Part shown: one piece after another, positions 18,405 through 27,028 of the stretch
How the letters are laid out: each line of letters starts with the position of its first letter
Numbering within the stretch: the first letter of the stretch is position 1
DNA from: Oleiharenicola sp.
GTDB lineage: Bacteria; Verrucomicrobiota; Verrucomicrobiia; Opitutales; Opitutaceae
Reading direction: 5' to 3'
Assembly: GCA_025363455.1 (NCBI GenBank)
Contig: JANYDW010000051.1
Span: 1 to 64,000 of the forward strand
DNA length: 64,000 nt
Notes under the pieces: generated by a model
Databases searched by the model: none
The model's input: only the letters and a program-made list of their open reading frames with translations
What the model was told of the DNA's origin: nothing
Program-made: the position numbers and the translations under genes

Positions 18405-18481
18405 AACCGCGAAGCTCGCCAAGATTCGCGAAGGAACCCCTACCCCCTGCTTTTTCGCGTTACTTCGCGCCCTTCGCGGTT
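18405..18481. repeat. Palindromic island of the GCGAAGG type, empty
   Basis: The arms AACCGCGAAGCTCGCCAAG and the reverse complement of the stretch ending CCCTTCGCGGTT lie at about 18405-18432 and 18453-18481. The right arm is nearly the same as that of the gene-carrying island at 16884-17335. It fills the gap between rfbB and rfbA. Confidence 0.8.
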
Positions 18482-18495
18482 AACCAATCTTTCCC

Positions 18496-19371
18496 ATGAA
18501 TCGCAAAGGCATCATCCTCGCCGGTGGATCAGGAACCCGTCTCTACCCGTTGACCATCGCGGTGAGCAAGCAGCTCATGCCGGTCTACGACAAACCGATG
18601 GTGTACTATCCGCTGTCCGTACTGATGCTCGCTGGCATCCAGGAGATCCTGATCATCTCGACGCCCACCGACCTGCCTCATTTCAAGAAACTCCTCGGGA
18701 CGGGCGCCAACCTCGGGCTCAAGTTCAGCTATGCGGAGCAGCCCAGCCCCGACGGCCTCGCGCAGGCCTTCCATATCGCTGGTGACACCGGCTTCCTGCA
18801 AGGCGAACCCTCCGCTCTCGTCCTCGGCGACAATCTTTTCTACGGCGCCGAGTTTGTGAACTCCCTCGCCGAGGCCGCTGCCCGCACGACAGGTTCCACC
18901 ATCTTCGGCTACCATGTCGCCAACCCGATGGAATATGGCGTGGTCGAGTTCGCCCCGGACGGCCGCGTGCTCTCCCTCGAGGAAAAGCCGAAGCTGCCCA
19001 AGTCCAACTACGCCGTCCCGGGACTCTATTTCTACGACGCCGACGTCGTCCCGCTCGCCAAGAGCCTCAAGCCCTCCGCCCGCGGTGAACTGGAAATCAC
19101 CGACCTCAACCGGCTCTATCTCGAGAAGGGCAAGCTGCACGTCGAGCTCTTCGGCCGCGGCACGGCCTGGCTCGACACCGGCACGCACGACTCGCTCATC
19201 GAGGCCGCCCAATTTGTCCATGTCCTCGAGAATCGCACGGGTCTGAAGATCGCCTGCATTGAGGAGATCGCCTACAAGCAGGGCTGGATCGACCGCGCCG
19301 GCCTCGAGGCCAACATCAAGCAGCTCGGCAAGTCCTCCTACGGCCAGTACCTGAAGCGGCTGCTTACGTGA
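18496..19371 (+). CDS. rfbA: Glucose-1-phosphate thymidylyltransferase
   Basis: Makes dTDP-glucose from dTTP and glucose-1-phosphate, the first step toward dTDP-rhamnose. 291 residues, normal for RmlA. It shows [13 protein letters not shown] (10-22), the nucleotidyl-transfer loop, then [30 protein letters not shown] with the metal Asp, [16 protein letters not shown] and [13 protein letters not shown]. It is downstream of rfbB in the same direction. The next gene on the other strand is unrelated, so the rhamnose unit ends here. Confidence 0.95.
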   Translation: MNRKGIILAGGSGTRLYPLTIAVSKQLMPVYDKPMVYYPLSVLMLAGIQEILIISTPTDLPHFKKLLGTGANLGLKFSYAEQPSPDGLAQAFHIAGDTGFLQGEPSALVLGDNLFYGAEFVNSLAEAAARTTGSTIFGYHVANPMEYGVVEFAPDGRVLSLEEKPKLPKSNYAVPGLYFYDADVVPLAKSLKPSARGELEITDLNRLYLEKGKLHVELFGRGTAWLDTGTHDSLIEAAQFVHVLENRTGLKIACIEEIAYKQGWIDRAGLEANIKQLGKSSYGQYLKRLLT

Positions 19372-19444
19372 GATTTCACGGTGGGAACGCCAAGGCTCAA
19401 GGCTTGATTTCCGTTTCCAACCCGAGCTCGCTCGTTGCCCAACA

Positions 19445-19639
19445 TCAAGACGTCTTCTGCTTGGGTCCCCAAGAACGAACGCGCTCCACGAGTTCCTCTT
19501 CCCTTGATTTTAGAATATCAGAAGCGGCTTCAGCAAATGAAATGACATTCGCGGAAGACCCCTCATCAGATAAAGGTCGCGATTGCGCCAATTGAGGTTT
19601 CTCCGAAAAATCCAACTGCATCTGTTCGCCAAGGTTCAT
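19445..19639 (-). CDS. Small protein coupled to the dCTP deaminase gene, unknown function
   Basis: A 64-codon frame starting in a 4-nt ATGA overlap with the end of the deaminase gene, the usual sign of translational coupling. The product is hydrophilic and mostly helical by composition, with SFAEAASDILKSREEELVER as the likely helix, and shows no membrane segment or known motif. Its base composition is AT-richer than the flanking sugar genes, like the deaminase. It could be a regulator, inhibitor or specificity partner of the deaminase. No homologue was recognised, and whether it is expressed is inferred only from the overlap. Confidence 0.55.
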   Translation of the reverse strand: MNLGEQMQLDFSEKPQLAQSRPLSDEGSSANVISFAEAASDILKSREEELVERVRSWGPKQKTS

Positions 19640-21189
19640 GCTATAGCAGGTTTGTGCGGGTCATCTTCGCGCCTGACAAGCTTTCGGCCATCGAGTTGCT
19701 GAATAATAAGCGCTTCTAACTCAGGCAGTGAGCGGAGGGAAATCGAAGTTTTCAAGAGAGCCGCCTGATTCTTCATCGTTGTCATCTTCCCCTCACCGTC
19801 CTTCCGATCAGATGTTTTAACAAAAAAGTCTGAATATCTAGAAGGACCTACGCCCACGAACGGGAATATGCAGACCTTTTCTTCCGATTTTGCCTCTTCA
19901 ATTAAGGCATCCGAATGAAGCTTTATGGCCAAGCTCTTCCGATAGGGCTCAATGTAAATCACCTCCTTAATGCCCGCGGCGATAATGTGCCGAGCGCAAG
20001 AATGACATGGGTATGTCGTAATGAAGATACGCCCCTCTTTTAATCGACTCCCGTTCGCATTGGCGCCCGCGTCTATGATAGCCATCATTTCCGCATGCAC
20101 AGCTCGTGAAAACTCAATGAGATCTTTGATGCGGGATTTCTTAATCGCCTGTTTCACATCTGCACGCAGAGTCTTGATGGAAGGAACAACAGATGCAACG
20201 GCATCGGTGATTAGATCTGCGAGTAGGTCTTTTTCATGATCGTTAAAACACCTACCAGCATCACGGTGCATGCAGCGATGATCTGATTGCACGCCTTCTG
20301 TGTACACCCCACCTTTCGCTTTCGGTACATCATTCCAACCGAGTCCAATAATATTGCCTTCCCGATCCGTAACCGCCGCTCCCACCTGCCTGGACAAGCA
20401 TCCCGAATTCATGGAAGCCGCGTAAGCATGATACATCGCAGTCTCTTCTCTTGTTGGAGTCACAATTCGTGAATTCGTGATCAAATGAACCACGCGATCC
20501 AATGAAGCTTTGAGCTCAGTTGTATTGCTGTTCCCAGCCTGTACAAAAAAATCTGAAAGCGGATAAGTTTCCCTCACCTCCTGCCCATGAGCAAAATCTT
20601 CTCCGGAATCTGTATCCATCAAGAGCGATATAGCTTTTTCATCAACCCCACGCGATTTCAGCGTCCGCGCGCGATCCTCGGGTGATGCATGCACGCCGAT
20701 TAAAACGAAAAGTCGACCGTATACAGCTCGTAGAAGCTCCAACTCTGCAGTATTTTTTATAGAATCCAGTATGTGGCAGAAGCGTATAGGCGGAGGTCGG
20801 GTGGCTTCCTTTGGCGTCTCATCAGCCCGTCGAATCGCGATCTGTTTTATCGCAAGTTCAGCAAGCAACGTAGGAGCATGTAATTTTCTCAGCTCGTTCC
20901 CGCTATCGATGAGGTATTTGTAGCGATTGTGTTTATCCGGGTCGGTCGGAGCTGGACCACAGTATTCTTCGATGAAGCTGCTAAGCTTGATGATCTGCGG
21001 ACGATAATTGTACTTTTGTTCAAGTAGTTCCTTAAGAATATCCGCTACTGTTCTCAAGGGCGCACCAATGGCGCCGCACAATCCAATCACAATTTCCTTC
21101 GAGTGCGTGTCCCTAATCTTTACGAGGGTGTCTTTCTCGAAAAGCTCTCCAGTCTGCGGTGTAGGGGCGATCTCCTTTAATGCTGACAT
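19636..21189 (-). CDS. Anti-phage dCTP deaminase (DcdV/AvcD family)
   Basis: A 517-residue two-domain protein. The N-terminal P-loop-kinase-like domain starts with EIVIGLCGAIGAPL (residues 32-45), a degenerate nucleotide-binding loop without the usual GK[ST]. The C-terminal domain is a zinc cytidine/deoxycytidylate deaminase with His365-Ala-Glu367 and Pro394-Cys395-x2-Cys398, preceded by a Cys/His-rich insert (HRCMHRDAGRCF). Family members deaminate dCTP and deplete nucleotides during phage infection. The ATG at 21189 is chosen; 21264 would add 25 unconserved residues. It is AT-richer than its glycosyltransferase neighbours and points against them, which suggests transfer. The known Vibrio systems are held off by a small RNA; none can be recognised here. 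Confidence 0.88.
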   Translation of the reverse strand: MSALKEIAPTPQTGELFEKDTLVKIRDTHSKEIVIGLCGAIGAPLRTVADILKELLEQKYNYRPQIIKLSSFIEEYCGPAPTDPDKHNRYKYLIDSGNELRKLHAPTLLAELAIKQIAIRRADETPKEATRPPPIRFCHILDSIKNTAELELLRAVYGRLFVLIGVHASPEDRARTLKSRGVDEKAISLLMDTDSGEDFAHGQEVRETYPLSDFFVQAGNSNTTELKASLDRVVHLITNSRIVTPTREETAMYHAYAASMNSGCLSRQVGAAVTDREGNIIGLGWNDVPKAKGGVYTEGVQSDHRCMHRDAGRCFNDHEKDLLADLITDAVASVVPSIKTLRADVKQAIKKSRIKDLIEFSRAVHAEMMAIIDAGANANGSRLKEGRIFITTYPCHSCARHIIAAGIKEVIYIEPYRKSLAIKLHSDALIEEAKSEEKVCIFPFVGVGPSRYSDFFVKTSDRKDGEGKMTTMKNQAALLKTSISLRSLPELEALIIQQLDGRKLVRREDDPHKPAIA

Positions 21190-21392
21190 AGTTCTGTGTC
21201 GGTGGCCCCCGACAGCGCTTTCATGCAATACAAACCAAATGATAGTTACAAGCCTGTCATCCATCCATAAACTCAGGCGACGTACCTAGCCGCCGGGCCG
21301 GATTTTAGGGCGTGGGATTGACGCAGCGCTGAAGAACGGTTCTTTCGCCAGTTTTGGCTCCGCTTTCTTCTACCGACCCGCACACTGCCTCC

Positions 21393-22763
21393 ATGCGTCT
21401 GGTGGCCGTTTCCATTGTCAAGAACGAGGCCGATATCATCGAGTCCTTTGTCCGCCACACCCTGGCTTGGGTGGACCACCACCTCGTTTTCGACCACGAC
21501 AGCACCGACGGCACTCGCGAAATTCTTTGCGCCCTCCAACGCGAGGGCCTGCCCCTCACACTTTTCCGCGACGACGCTCCCGGCCATCTCCAGCAGGCGC
21601 GCAGCAACCATCTCACGCGGCTCGCGGCGTCGACCCATGGCGGCGACTGGGTGCTGCCCCTGGACGCCGACGAGATCCTGACCGGACCAGGCCGCGCGGC
21701 GCTGGCCCAATGCCTGGCCGGAGCAGGCGACGACCTTCCCGTCAGCCTGCCGCTGCTCAATTACTTCCCGTCGGACGGCGACGACCCTGCATTGCTCAAT
21801 CCGGTGCAGCGGCTGCGCCACTGTCAGGTCCAACCTTCCGTCACCCGGAAAATTTTTATTCCCCGGTTTCACGCTGTGGACCAGTCCCTAGCCGCCGGCA
21901 AGGGCAGCCACGCACTTTATCGCGGCACCGAGTTGTTGCCCGACCGGCCTTTGCCGACAGAATTCCAGCTCGCCCATCTGGCGCTCCGCTCGCCCCAACA
22001 TCAAGTGTTGCGGGTGGTCCGCGCCGAGTTGCAACGGTTAAGTCGAGGTCGCGCCGCGGCCGGGCTCGATGTGCACTATCGGCTGGGTTACCAGCTGCTC
22101 GCTGAGAATCCCGAGTTGTTCCTGGCCACGGTCAGCGGGCCGGCGGGTGCACTGCGGTTTCAGCCCATCGATTATCGCGGTGGCCCACTTCGATACACCT
22201 CCGCGCAGGATTGGTCTCGGGTGACCCGCGCTCTCCTGCCCTACCTCGATCAACTCGCAACCAGCCACGGTCGGCTGGCTGATGCCACCGGGTTTGATAT
22301 CGCAGCCCCCGCGGAAACCGGTTCCAACATCCGCGAGTTTACCGCGAGCGCCCTGGCGCCGTCCGCACTCGGCCCGATTCCGGCCTTCTCCGGGTTCACG
22401 GCGCGGGAAGGTTGGGGTCCGCGCGAAGGCCCCGTGCCGGAGGCCTTTCTGCCCCCGTTTCACTGGGGATATGCCCCGGCCACGGTGCTCACAGTCTCCT
22501 CATCCGCCGGCCACCCGGCACGATTGCTCGCCGAGGTCCTGACTTATTCCGAAAACCAGACCGTCATGCTCGAATTTAACGGCACCGTGGTGCACAAACA
22601 TGCCTTCGGCCGCGTTAACCAAAAGGAAACCATTTCTCTCCCCCTGACTTTACGCCCTGGGGACAACGAAATTGTCCTTCGCTACGGCACGGGCCTGAGC
22701 AGCGCCCATGATCCTCGCTCGCTCGCGGTGATTTTTCTTTCGCTGCAGCTTCTGCTGTCCTGA
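21393..22763 (+). CDS. GT2-like glycosyltransferase with a C-terminal beta-rich domain
   Basis: 456 residues from the ATG at 21393. The N-terminal GT-A part has VSIVKNEADIIESFVRH, VFDHDSTDGTREIL and LPLDADEIL as the DxD motif, the pattern of the Glyco_tranf_2_4/GT92-like group. The last 100 residues form a separate beta-rich domain with LTVSSSAGHPARLL, VMLEFNGTVVHKHAF and RPGDNEIVLRYG. A similar module ends the membrane protein at 24872-27028. It starts 200 bp from the deaminase start, on the opposite strand. It ends 4 bp before the next GT2, so the two are co-transcribed. The sugar donor is unknown. Confidence 0.8.
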   Translation: MRLVAVSIVKNEADIIESFVRHTLAWVDHHLVFDHDSTDGTREILCALQREGLPLTLFRDDAPGHLQQARSNHLTRLAASTHGGDWVLPLDADEILTGPGRAALAQCLAGAGDDLPVSLPLLNYFPSDGDDPALLNPVQRLRHCQVQPSVTRKIFIPRFHAVDQSLAAGKGSHALYRGTELLPDRPLPTEFQLAHLALRSPQHQVLRVVRAELQRLSRGRAAAGLDVHYRLGYQLLAENPELFLATVSGPAGALRFQPIDYRGGPLRYTSAQDWSRVTRALLPYLDQLATSHGRLADATGFDIAAPAETGSNIREFTASALAPSALGPIPAFSGFTAREGWGPREGPVPEAFLPPFHWGYAPATVLTVSSSAGHPARLLAEVLTYSENQTVMLEFNGTVVHKHAFGRVNQKETISLPLTLRPGDNEIVLRYGTGLSSAHDPRSLAVIFLSLQLLLS

Positions 22764-22767
22764 CAGT

Positions 22768-23715
22768 ATGCAGGTCTCCTTCATCATTCCGCTCTATAAT
22801 TGCCTGCCACTGACGCAGGCGATGCTGGCCAGTTTGCAGGCCACTGTGCCCCCCAGCCTGAAGCATGAGATCATCTTCGTCGACGACGGCAGTACCGACG
22901 GCACGCGGGAATGGCTGGCTGGCCTCAGCCAGCCAAGGGTGAGCTCGTCGAACCCCTCTTCTTTGTCCGCCCCCTGCCGCGCGATCCTGAACGAAAAGAA
23001 CCTCGGCTTCGCGGGCACCTGCAACCGCGGTGCCGCGACTGCGCAGGGCGAAATCCTTTTCTTCCTGAACAACGACCTGGTGTTGTTGCCCGGCTGGCTG
23101 GAACCCATGCTGACGGCTTTCGCGCGTTTTCCGCGCGCCGGGCTCGTTGGCAACGTGCAGCTGAATTTCGCCACCGGGACCGTTGACCACACGCGGATCA
23201 TTTTTAACTACAAGGGCAAACCCGAGCATGACACTGCCCGCGGACCGGGCCTGCCTTTCTACCGCCGGGTGGTGGCCTTGACCGGGGCCTGCTTCGGCAT
23301 CCGGCGCGATACCTGGCAGCGGCTCGGTGGTTTCGACGAGGGCTACGTCAACGGCTGCGAGGACGTTGATCTGTGTTTCCGCGCCCGGCAACAGGGGCTG
23401 GTTAACTACGTCGCCCGGCACAGTGTGGTGCGGCATCACATCAGCGCCTCGACCGGCCGCAAGCTGCGCGACGAGCAAAACACCGCCCGGCTGGTGCAGC
23501 GTTGGCGGCATGCCATTGCACGCCTCTCCGCTCGTGACTGGTGTCGCCATCACTTATCCGTGCACGAGGAAGAGCCCCGCGATTACCCCGACCTCGCGCT
23601 GGCGCGCGATTGTTTTCTCTATCGCTGCCGGTTGCTGCCGCGACCCACCGCCCGGATCCTGCTCGGCGTGCACCTCGCCATCGAGGCGGAGATCGAACGG
23701 TGGAAGACTCTTTGA
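22768..23715 (+). CDS. GT2 glycosyltransferase, rhamnosyltransferase-like
   Basis: 315 residues. It shows FIIPLYNCLPLTQAML, FVDDGSTDGTREW, ILNEKNLGFAGTCNRGA, FFLNNDLVLLPGWLEPM (the acidic donor motif) and GGFDEGYVNGCEDVDLCFRA, the typical set of WbbL/RfbF-type rhamnosyl and related transferases. A short insert, RVSSSNPSSLSAPC, lies between the DGSTDG strand and the ILNEKN strand. It is encoded by DNA with the common GGTGAGCTCGTCGAACC repeat and keeps the frame. dTDP-rhamnose made by the upstream rfb genes is a plausible donor, but this is inference. Confidence 0.85.
   Translation: MQVSFIIPLYNCLPLTQAMLASLQATVPPSLKHEIIFVDDGSTDGTREWLAGLSQPRVSSSNPSSLSAPCRAILNEKNLGFAGTCNRGAATAQGEILFFLNNDLVLLPGWLEPMLTAFARFPRAGLVGNVQLNFATGTVDHTRIIFNYKGKPEHDTARGPGLPFYRRVVALTGACFGIRRDTWQRLGGFDEGYVNGCEDVDLCFRARQQGLVNYVARHSVVRHHISASTGRKLRDEQNTARLVQRWRHAIARLSARDWCRHHLSVHEEEPRDYPDLALARDCFLYRCRLLPRPTARILLGVHLAIEAEIERWKTL
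22935..22955 (+). repeat. Short dispersed-type repeat inside a GT2 gene
   Basis: GGTGAGCTCGTCGAACC at this site is the core of a repeat commonly seen between genes in many bacteria. Here it is read through in frame and gives an insert in a loop of the glycosyltransferase. Confidence 0.5.
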
Positions 23716-23750
23716 TGGTAGGGCGCGACCACGGCGACATTCGCGGCCTC

Positions 23751-23821
23751 GGTGGAACGCGGCCTCCGGACACGTTTTTTTGCGAGCATCAAACAAACCC
23801 GTCCAGAGGCCGGGTTCCACC
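23751..23821. repeat. Hairpin repeat, GGTGGAACGCGGCCTC family, copy 2
   Basis: Starts GGTGGAACGCGGCCTCCGGA and ends GAGGCCGGGTTCCACC, like the copy at 179-251. It is preceded at 23719 by a partial GTAGGGCGCG element, so two families are joined here. It lies between convergent glycosyltransferase genes. Confidence 0.85.
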
Positions 23822-23825
23822 TCTC

Positions 23826-24761
23826 TCAGCCCGGCCCGCTCCGCTCCACCGAGCGCACCGTCGACTGGGGCCGGCGGTTAACGGTCAAAAACATCCGGCC
23901 GAGGTATTCGCCGATCAGGCCAAGCATCACCAGCTGCGTGCCGGAGAAGACCAGCAGCGCGCCCATCAGCGTGCCCCAGCCGTAGTCGGGACCCTGGTTG
24001 GTCAGTCGCAGGTAGAAAACCACTGCCAGGCCCGCGAGGCCGCCCCCCGCCATGACGAGCCCGAGCAAGGTCGCCAAACGCAGCGGCATCACCGAAAAAT
24101 TCACGAAGGTGCTGGCCCACAGCCGGACCAGGCGTCGCAGCGTGTAGCCACTCTGCCCGGCCTCCCGCTCGTCATGCCGCACCTCGATCGCTCCGATCTC
24201 TTGCGTCACCTGCAGGATCAGTCCGTCGATATACGGATAGGGTCCCTCATGCAGGGCGACTTCGCGAGCCACGAAGGCACTGACACAGCGGAAACTGGAG
24301 AGGTAAAACCCCTTCGGCTTGTCGAGCACCCAGTCCGTCAGCCGGTTGGTCATCCAGCTGCCCAGGTTGCGCCAGGCGGAATGTTTCTTGTCCGCATAGT
24401 GGCCATAGACCACGTCGAGGCCCTCGCGTTTGGCATGCTGCCAGAGGCGCACCGCCTCGGCCGGCGGATTCTGCCCATCGTCGTCGAGGTTGACGATATA
24501 AGCGCCGCGGGCGTGCCGGTAACCGCTGAGCACGGCGTTGTGCTCGCCGTAATTGCGCGCATGATTGACGAAAGTGATGGGGATGCGCGCCTCGCGCAGC
24601 AACTCGCGGCAGATGGCCGCGGTTTTGTCGCGGCTGCCGTCGTTGACCAACACCAGTTCATGCCCGCCCTCCACGGTCAACCCCTCGATCTGCTTCACGA
24701 GGGATGCGATGGTTTCTGCGCTGGAATACAGCGGAATGACAAAACTCAGGGCCGGGGGCAT
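23826..24761 (-). CDS. Polyprenyl-phosphate GT2 glycosyltransferase with two membrane helices (GtrB/ArnC type)
   Basis: 311 residues. It shows SFVIPLYSSAETIASLV, LVNDGSRDKTA, VNLDDDGQNPPAEAV (the DDD-Q-PPE signature of GtrB/DPM-type enzymes) and HDEREAGQSGYTLRRL. Two membrane helices at about 225-250 and 260-285 place it at the inner membrane. Such enzymes make undecaprenyl-phosphate glucose or a related donor used outside by GT-C proteins, several of which are encoded nearby. It is convergent with the preceding GT2 and divergent from the membrane gene at 24872. Confidence 0.88.
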   Translation of the reverse strand: MPPALSFVIPLYSSAETIASLVKQIEGLTVEGGHELVLVNDGSRDKTAAICRELLREARIPITFVNHARNYGEHNAVLSGYRHARGAYIVNLDDDGQNPPAEAVRLWQHAKREGLDVVYGHYADKKHSAWRNLGSWMTNRLTDWVLDKPKGFYLSSFRCVSAFVAREVALHEGPYPYIDGLILQVTQEIGAIEVRHDEREAGQSGYTLRRLVRLWASTFVNFSVMPLRLATLLGLVMAGGGLAGLAVVFYLRLTNQGPDYGWGTLMGALLVFSGTQLVMLGLIGEYLGRMFLTVNRRPQSTVRSVERSGPG

Positions 24762-24871
24762 GCGGGAGTGACAGGCAAGCTTGTTATGATTTTGGCCCTG
24801 CCGTCAGCAATGAAGTGCGCAAGTATTGGGATTGGCGCGCGCGGGCAAATCCCGCATCAAAACAGCGCTGC

Positions 24872-27028
24872 ATGTTCGCCCCTTCTTCAGCCCGGTACCC
24901 CCGTTGGTTTCAAGCTGCGCTTGTCGTCCTGCTTGGGGGCCTTTTCACCGGCCTGCTTTTCCACCGGTTGACCTGGACCGACTGGGGCCGGCCGCATTGG
25001 CTGAACGGCGATCCGCTGGAAGTTTATACCCGCGTCCAGATTGCCGCGGAGCAGCCCGGCCAGGCACTCCGTCACTTCAGCCAGGTCGAGCGACTCGGTG
25101 CGCCGGACGGGGCCGACTGGTCCGCCTACCCCGTGCCGGACCGGCTGGTCTTCGTGCTGACGGGCCAGCTGTCGCGCCTGACCGGCTTGTTCACGGCCAT
25201 CAATCTAGTCAGCGCGCTCTTCACCGGATTGAATGCCGCCTCTTTCTACCTCTGCGCCCGCTGGCTACGCTGTCGTTGGGAATGGGCCTTGGCTCTTGGC
25301 CTCGTTTTCGCGTTCTCCAACTACAACCTCCGGTGGGGCGTCACCCTCAGCCTGAGCCAGACCTTCGTCTATCCTCCCCTGATTCTGCTCTGCGCTTGGG
25401 CAGCCCGCCGAGGTGAAGCGCGACCGAATCGAACCGGCTGGAAAATCCTCGCGGCCGGGCTCGGCCTCTGGCTCGGGATCTCCAATCCCTACCTCGCTTA
25501 TTTCGCGGGCGTCGTCGCGGGCGGGGCCCTGTTGCTGGCCTTGGTGCGGCGCAACCCGTGGTCGCGGAAAATTCCCCTGCTGGTTTTCCTGGGCTGCCTG
25601 CTCGGCAGTTTTCTGGCCAGCAACGCCACCTACATCGGACAGCGACTGCGAGGCGTCACCGGACACGCGCTGCTCCGCAACCCGGGGGACTTTCAGGTCT
25701 ATGCCCTGCGTCCGGTGGAATGGCTCGTCCCACCGGCAGATCACCGGGTGCCGGCCTTGGCGGCGATCGGCCGTTCCTGGATGTCGGCGAGGCACAACAC
25801 GGGGGAATTTTTCTATAATTATCTCGGTCTGCTCGGCATTGTCGCGCTGGCCGGGCTGCTTGCCGCCGGTCTGCTTCGTCTGCACCGCCACCAGTGGTTG
25901 CGGCTCGATTCCTGTCTCGGCCTGGCCTGGATCACCGCCTTCGGCATCGCCGGTGGCATCAACACCTGGCTGGGGGCCGCTGGTTTCGAGCTGTTCCGCG
26001 CCAGCACGCGCATCGGGATCTTCACGCTGATCTGGGTTTTGTTTTTTGCCGGGCGCTGGCTCACCCAGCAAAGCCGCCGGTTGCCCCGCTTCGCCTCCGT
26101 CGTCGGCGCCGCGCTGATCTCCCTTGCGGCGTGCTGGGAGGAGACCCCGCCCTTGGGCGATGATCCGTTGGTGGGCGAGAGCAACCTGTCCCGCTGGCAT
26201 CTCTACGAAAATGCCACCGACAACCTCGAGCGTACGTTACCGGCCGGAGCGGCCGTGTTTCAGCTACCAGCCGTGCCTTTCCCCGAGGCCGGCGCGACGC
26301 TAGGCATGCCCGATTACGAGCACGCTCTGCCCTTCCTTGCCTCGCATACCCTTCGCTTTTCGTACGGCCATCTCCGTGTCGATCCCGCCTTGTCCTGGGG
26401 TCGCTATGTCAGTCGCCTGCCGGCAGCAGAACTCGTCACAGCGCTGGAACAGGCTGGCTTCTCCGCCCTGTGGCTCGACCAACGCGCCTATGCGGACAAC
26501 GGCGCCGCGTTGATCAATTCCCTGCAAGCGCTTGACCTCAGCGAACTCGTGCCGCCCGACCCGGCGCTGCCCGTACGAATCTTCCGACTCCATGCCGCCA
26601 ACCGGCCCCAAGCCCCCGATTACCACGACCCGCGCCTGCGGGAACCCTGGCAGGAGGGCCCCGTGCCGGCGGGTCAGCCCCACCTGCTGGCCTTGAGCGG
26701 CTGGTTCCCGCTCGAAACGGCGGAAGCCAAACAGTGGCGCTGGGTCACCCGCGAGGCCCAGCTGGGCCTGTGGGTGGATTCCGCCGTCAGCGCGAAATTG
26801 CGTTTCCGTTTGGATGGCCCGGGCAGTTCGACCGTCCTGCTCCAGCTGAATGGCCGAGCATTGCAAACCCTTCACCCCGGGAAGGAAATTCAGGAAGTCG
26901 AACTGCTCCTCGCGAAGGGCCTGACCACGCTGGAATGGCGGCTCGAAGGCCAGACCTTCCGGCCGGGCGGGGCCGATCCGCGCGAGTTGGGATTCATGGT
27001 TGAAAATCTATCCGTGTCTGTTCCCTAA
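24872..27028 (+). CDS. Large membrane protein, GT-C-like, with C-terminal beta-rich domain
   Basis: 718 residues from the ATG at 24872; a GTG at 24815 would add 19 residues. About eleven helices fill residues 15-440. The first outer loop has HWLNGDPLEVYTRVQIA with acidic residues in GT-C position. The last 300 residues are soluble. The final 110 start at LALSGWFPLETAEAKQWRWV and contain STVLLQLNGRALQTL, similar to the C-terminal module of the GT2 at 21393. Its stop is followed directly by the next ATG. It probably transfers a sugar from a polyprenyl phosphate onto a surface glycan. The acceptor is unknown. Confidence 0.7.
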   Translation: MFAPSSARYPRWFQAALVVLLGGLFTGLLFHRLTWTDWGRPHWLNGDPLEVYTRVQIAAEQPGQALRHFSQVERLGAPDGADWSAYPVPDRLVFVLTGQLSRLTGLFTAINLVSALFTGLNAASFYLCARWLRCRWEWALALGLVFAFSNYNLRWGVTLSLSQTFVYPPLILLCAWAARRGEARPNRTGWKILAAGLGLWLGISNPYLAYFAGVVAGGALLLALVRRNPWSRKIPLLVFLGCLLGSFLASNATYIGQRLRGVTGHALLRNPGDFQVYALRPVEWLVPPADHRVPALAAIGRSWMSARHNTGEFFYNYLGLLGIVALAGLLAAGLLRLHRHQWLRLDSCLGLAWITAFGIAGGINTWLGAAGFELFRASTRIGIFTLIWVLFFAGRWLTQQSRRLPRFASVVGAALISLAACWEETPPLGDDPLVGESNLSRWHLYENATDNLERTLPAGAAVFQLPAVPFPEAGATLGMPDYEHALPFLASHTLRFSYGHLRVDPALSWGRYVSRLPAAELVTALEQAGFSALWLDQRAYADNGAALINSLQALDLSELVPPDPALPVRIFRLHAANRPQAPDYHDPRLREPWQEGPVPAGQPHLLALSGWFPLETAEAKQWRWVTREAQLGLWVDSAVSAKLRFRLDGPGSSTVLLQLNGRALQTLHPGKEIQEVELLLAKGLTTLEWRLEGQTFRPGGADPRELGFMVENLSVSVP

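Noticed and set aside
19368-19595. A 75-codon plus-strand frame after rfbA
   Set aside because: It overlaps the small deaminase-linked ORF on the other strand and shows no motif. The ATGA coupling favours the minus-strand ORF.
23541-24971. A 476-codon plus-strand frame across the GT2 gene and repeat
   Set aside because: It spans convergent real genes and a palindromic repeat, with no domain.
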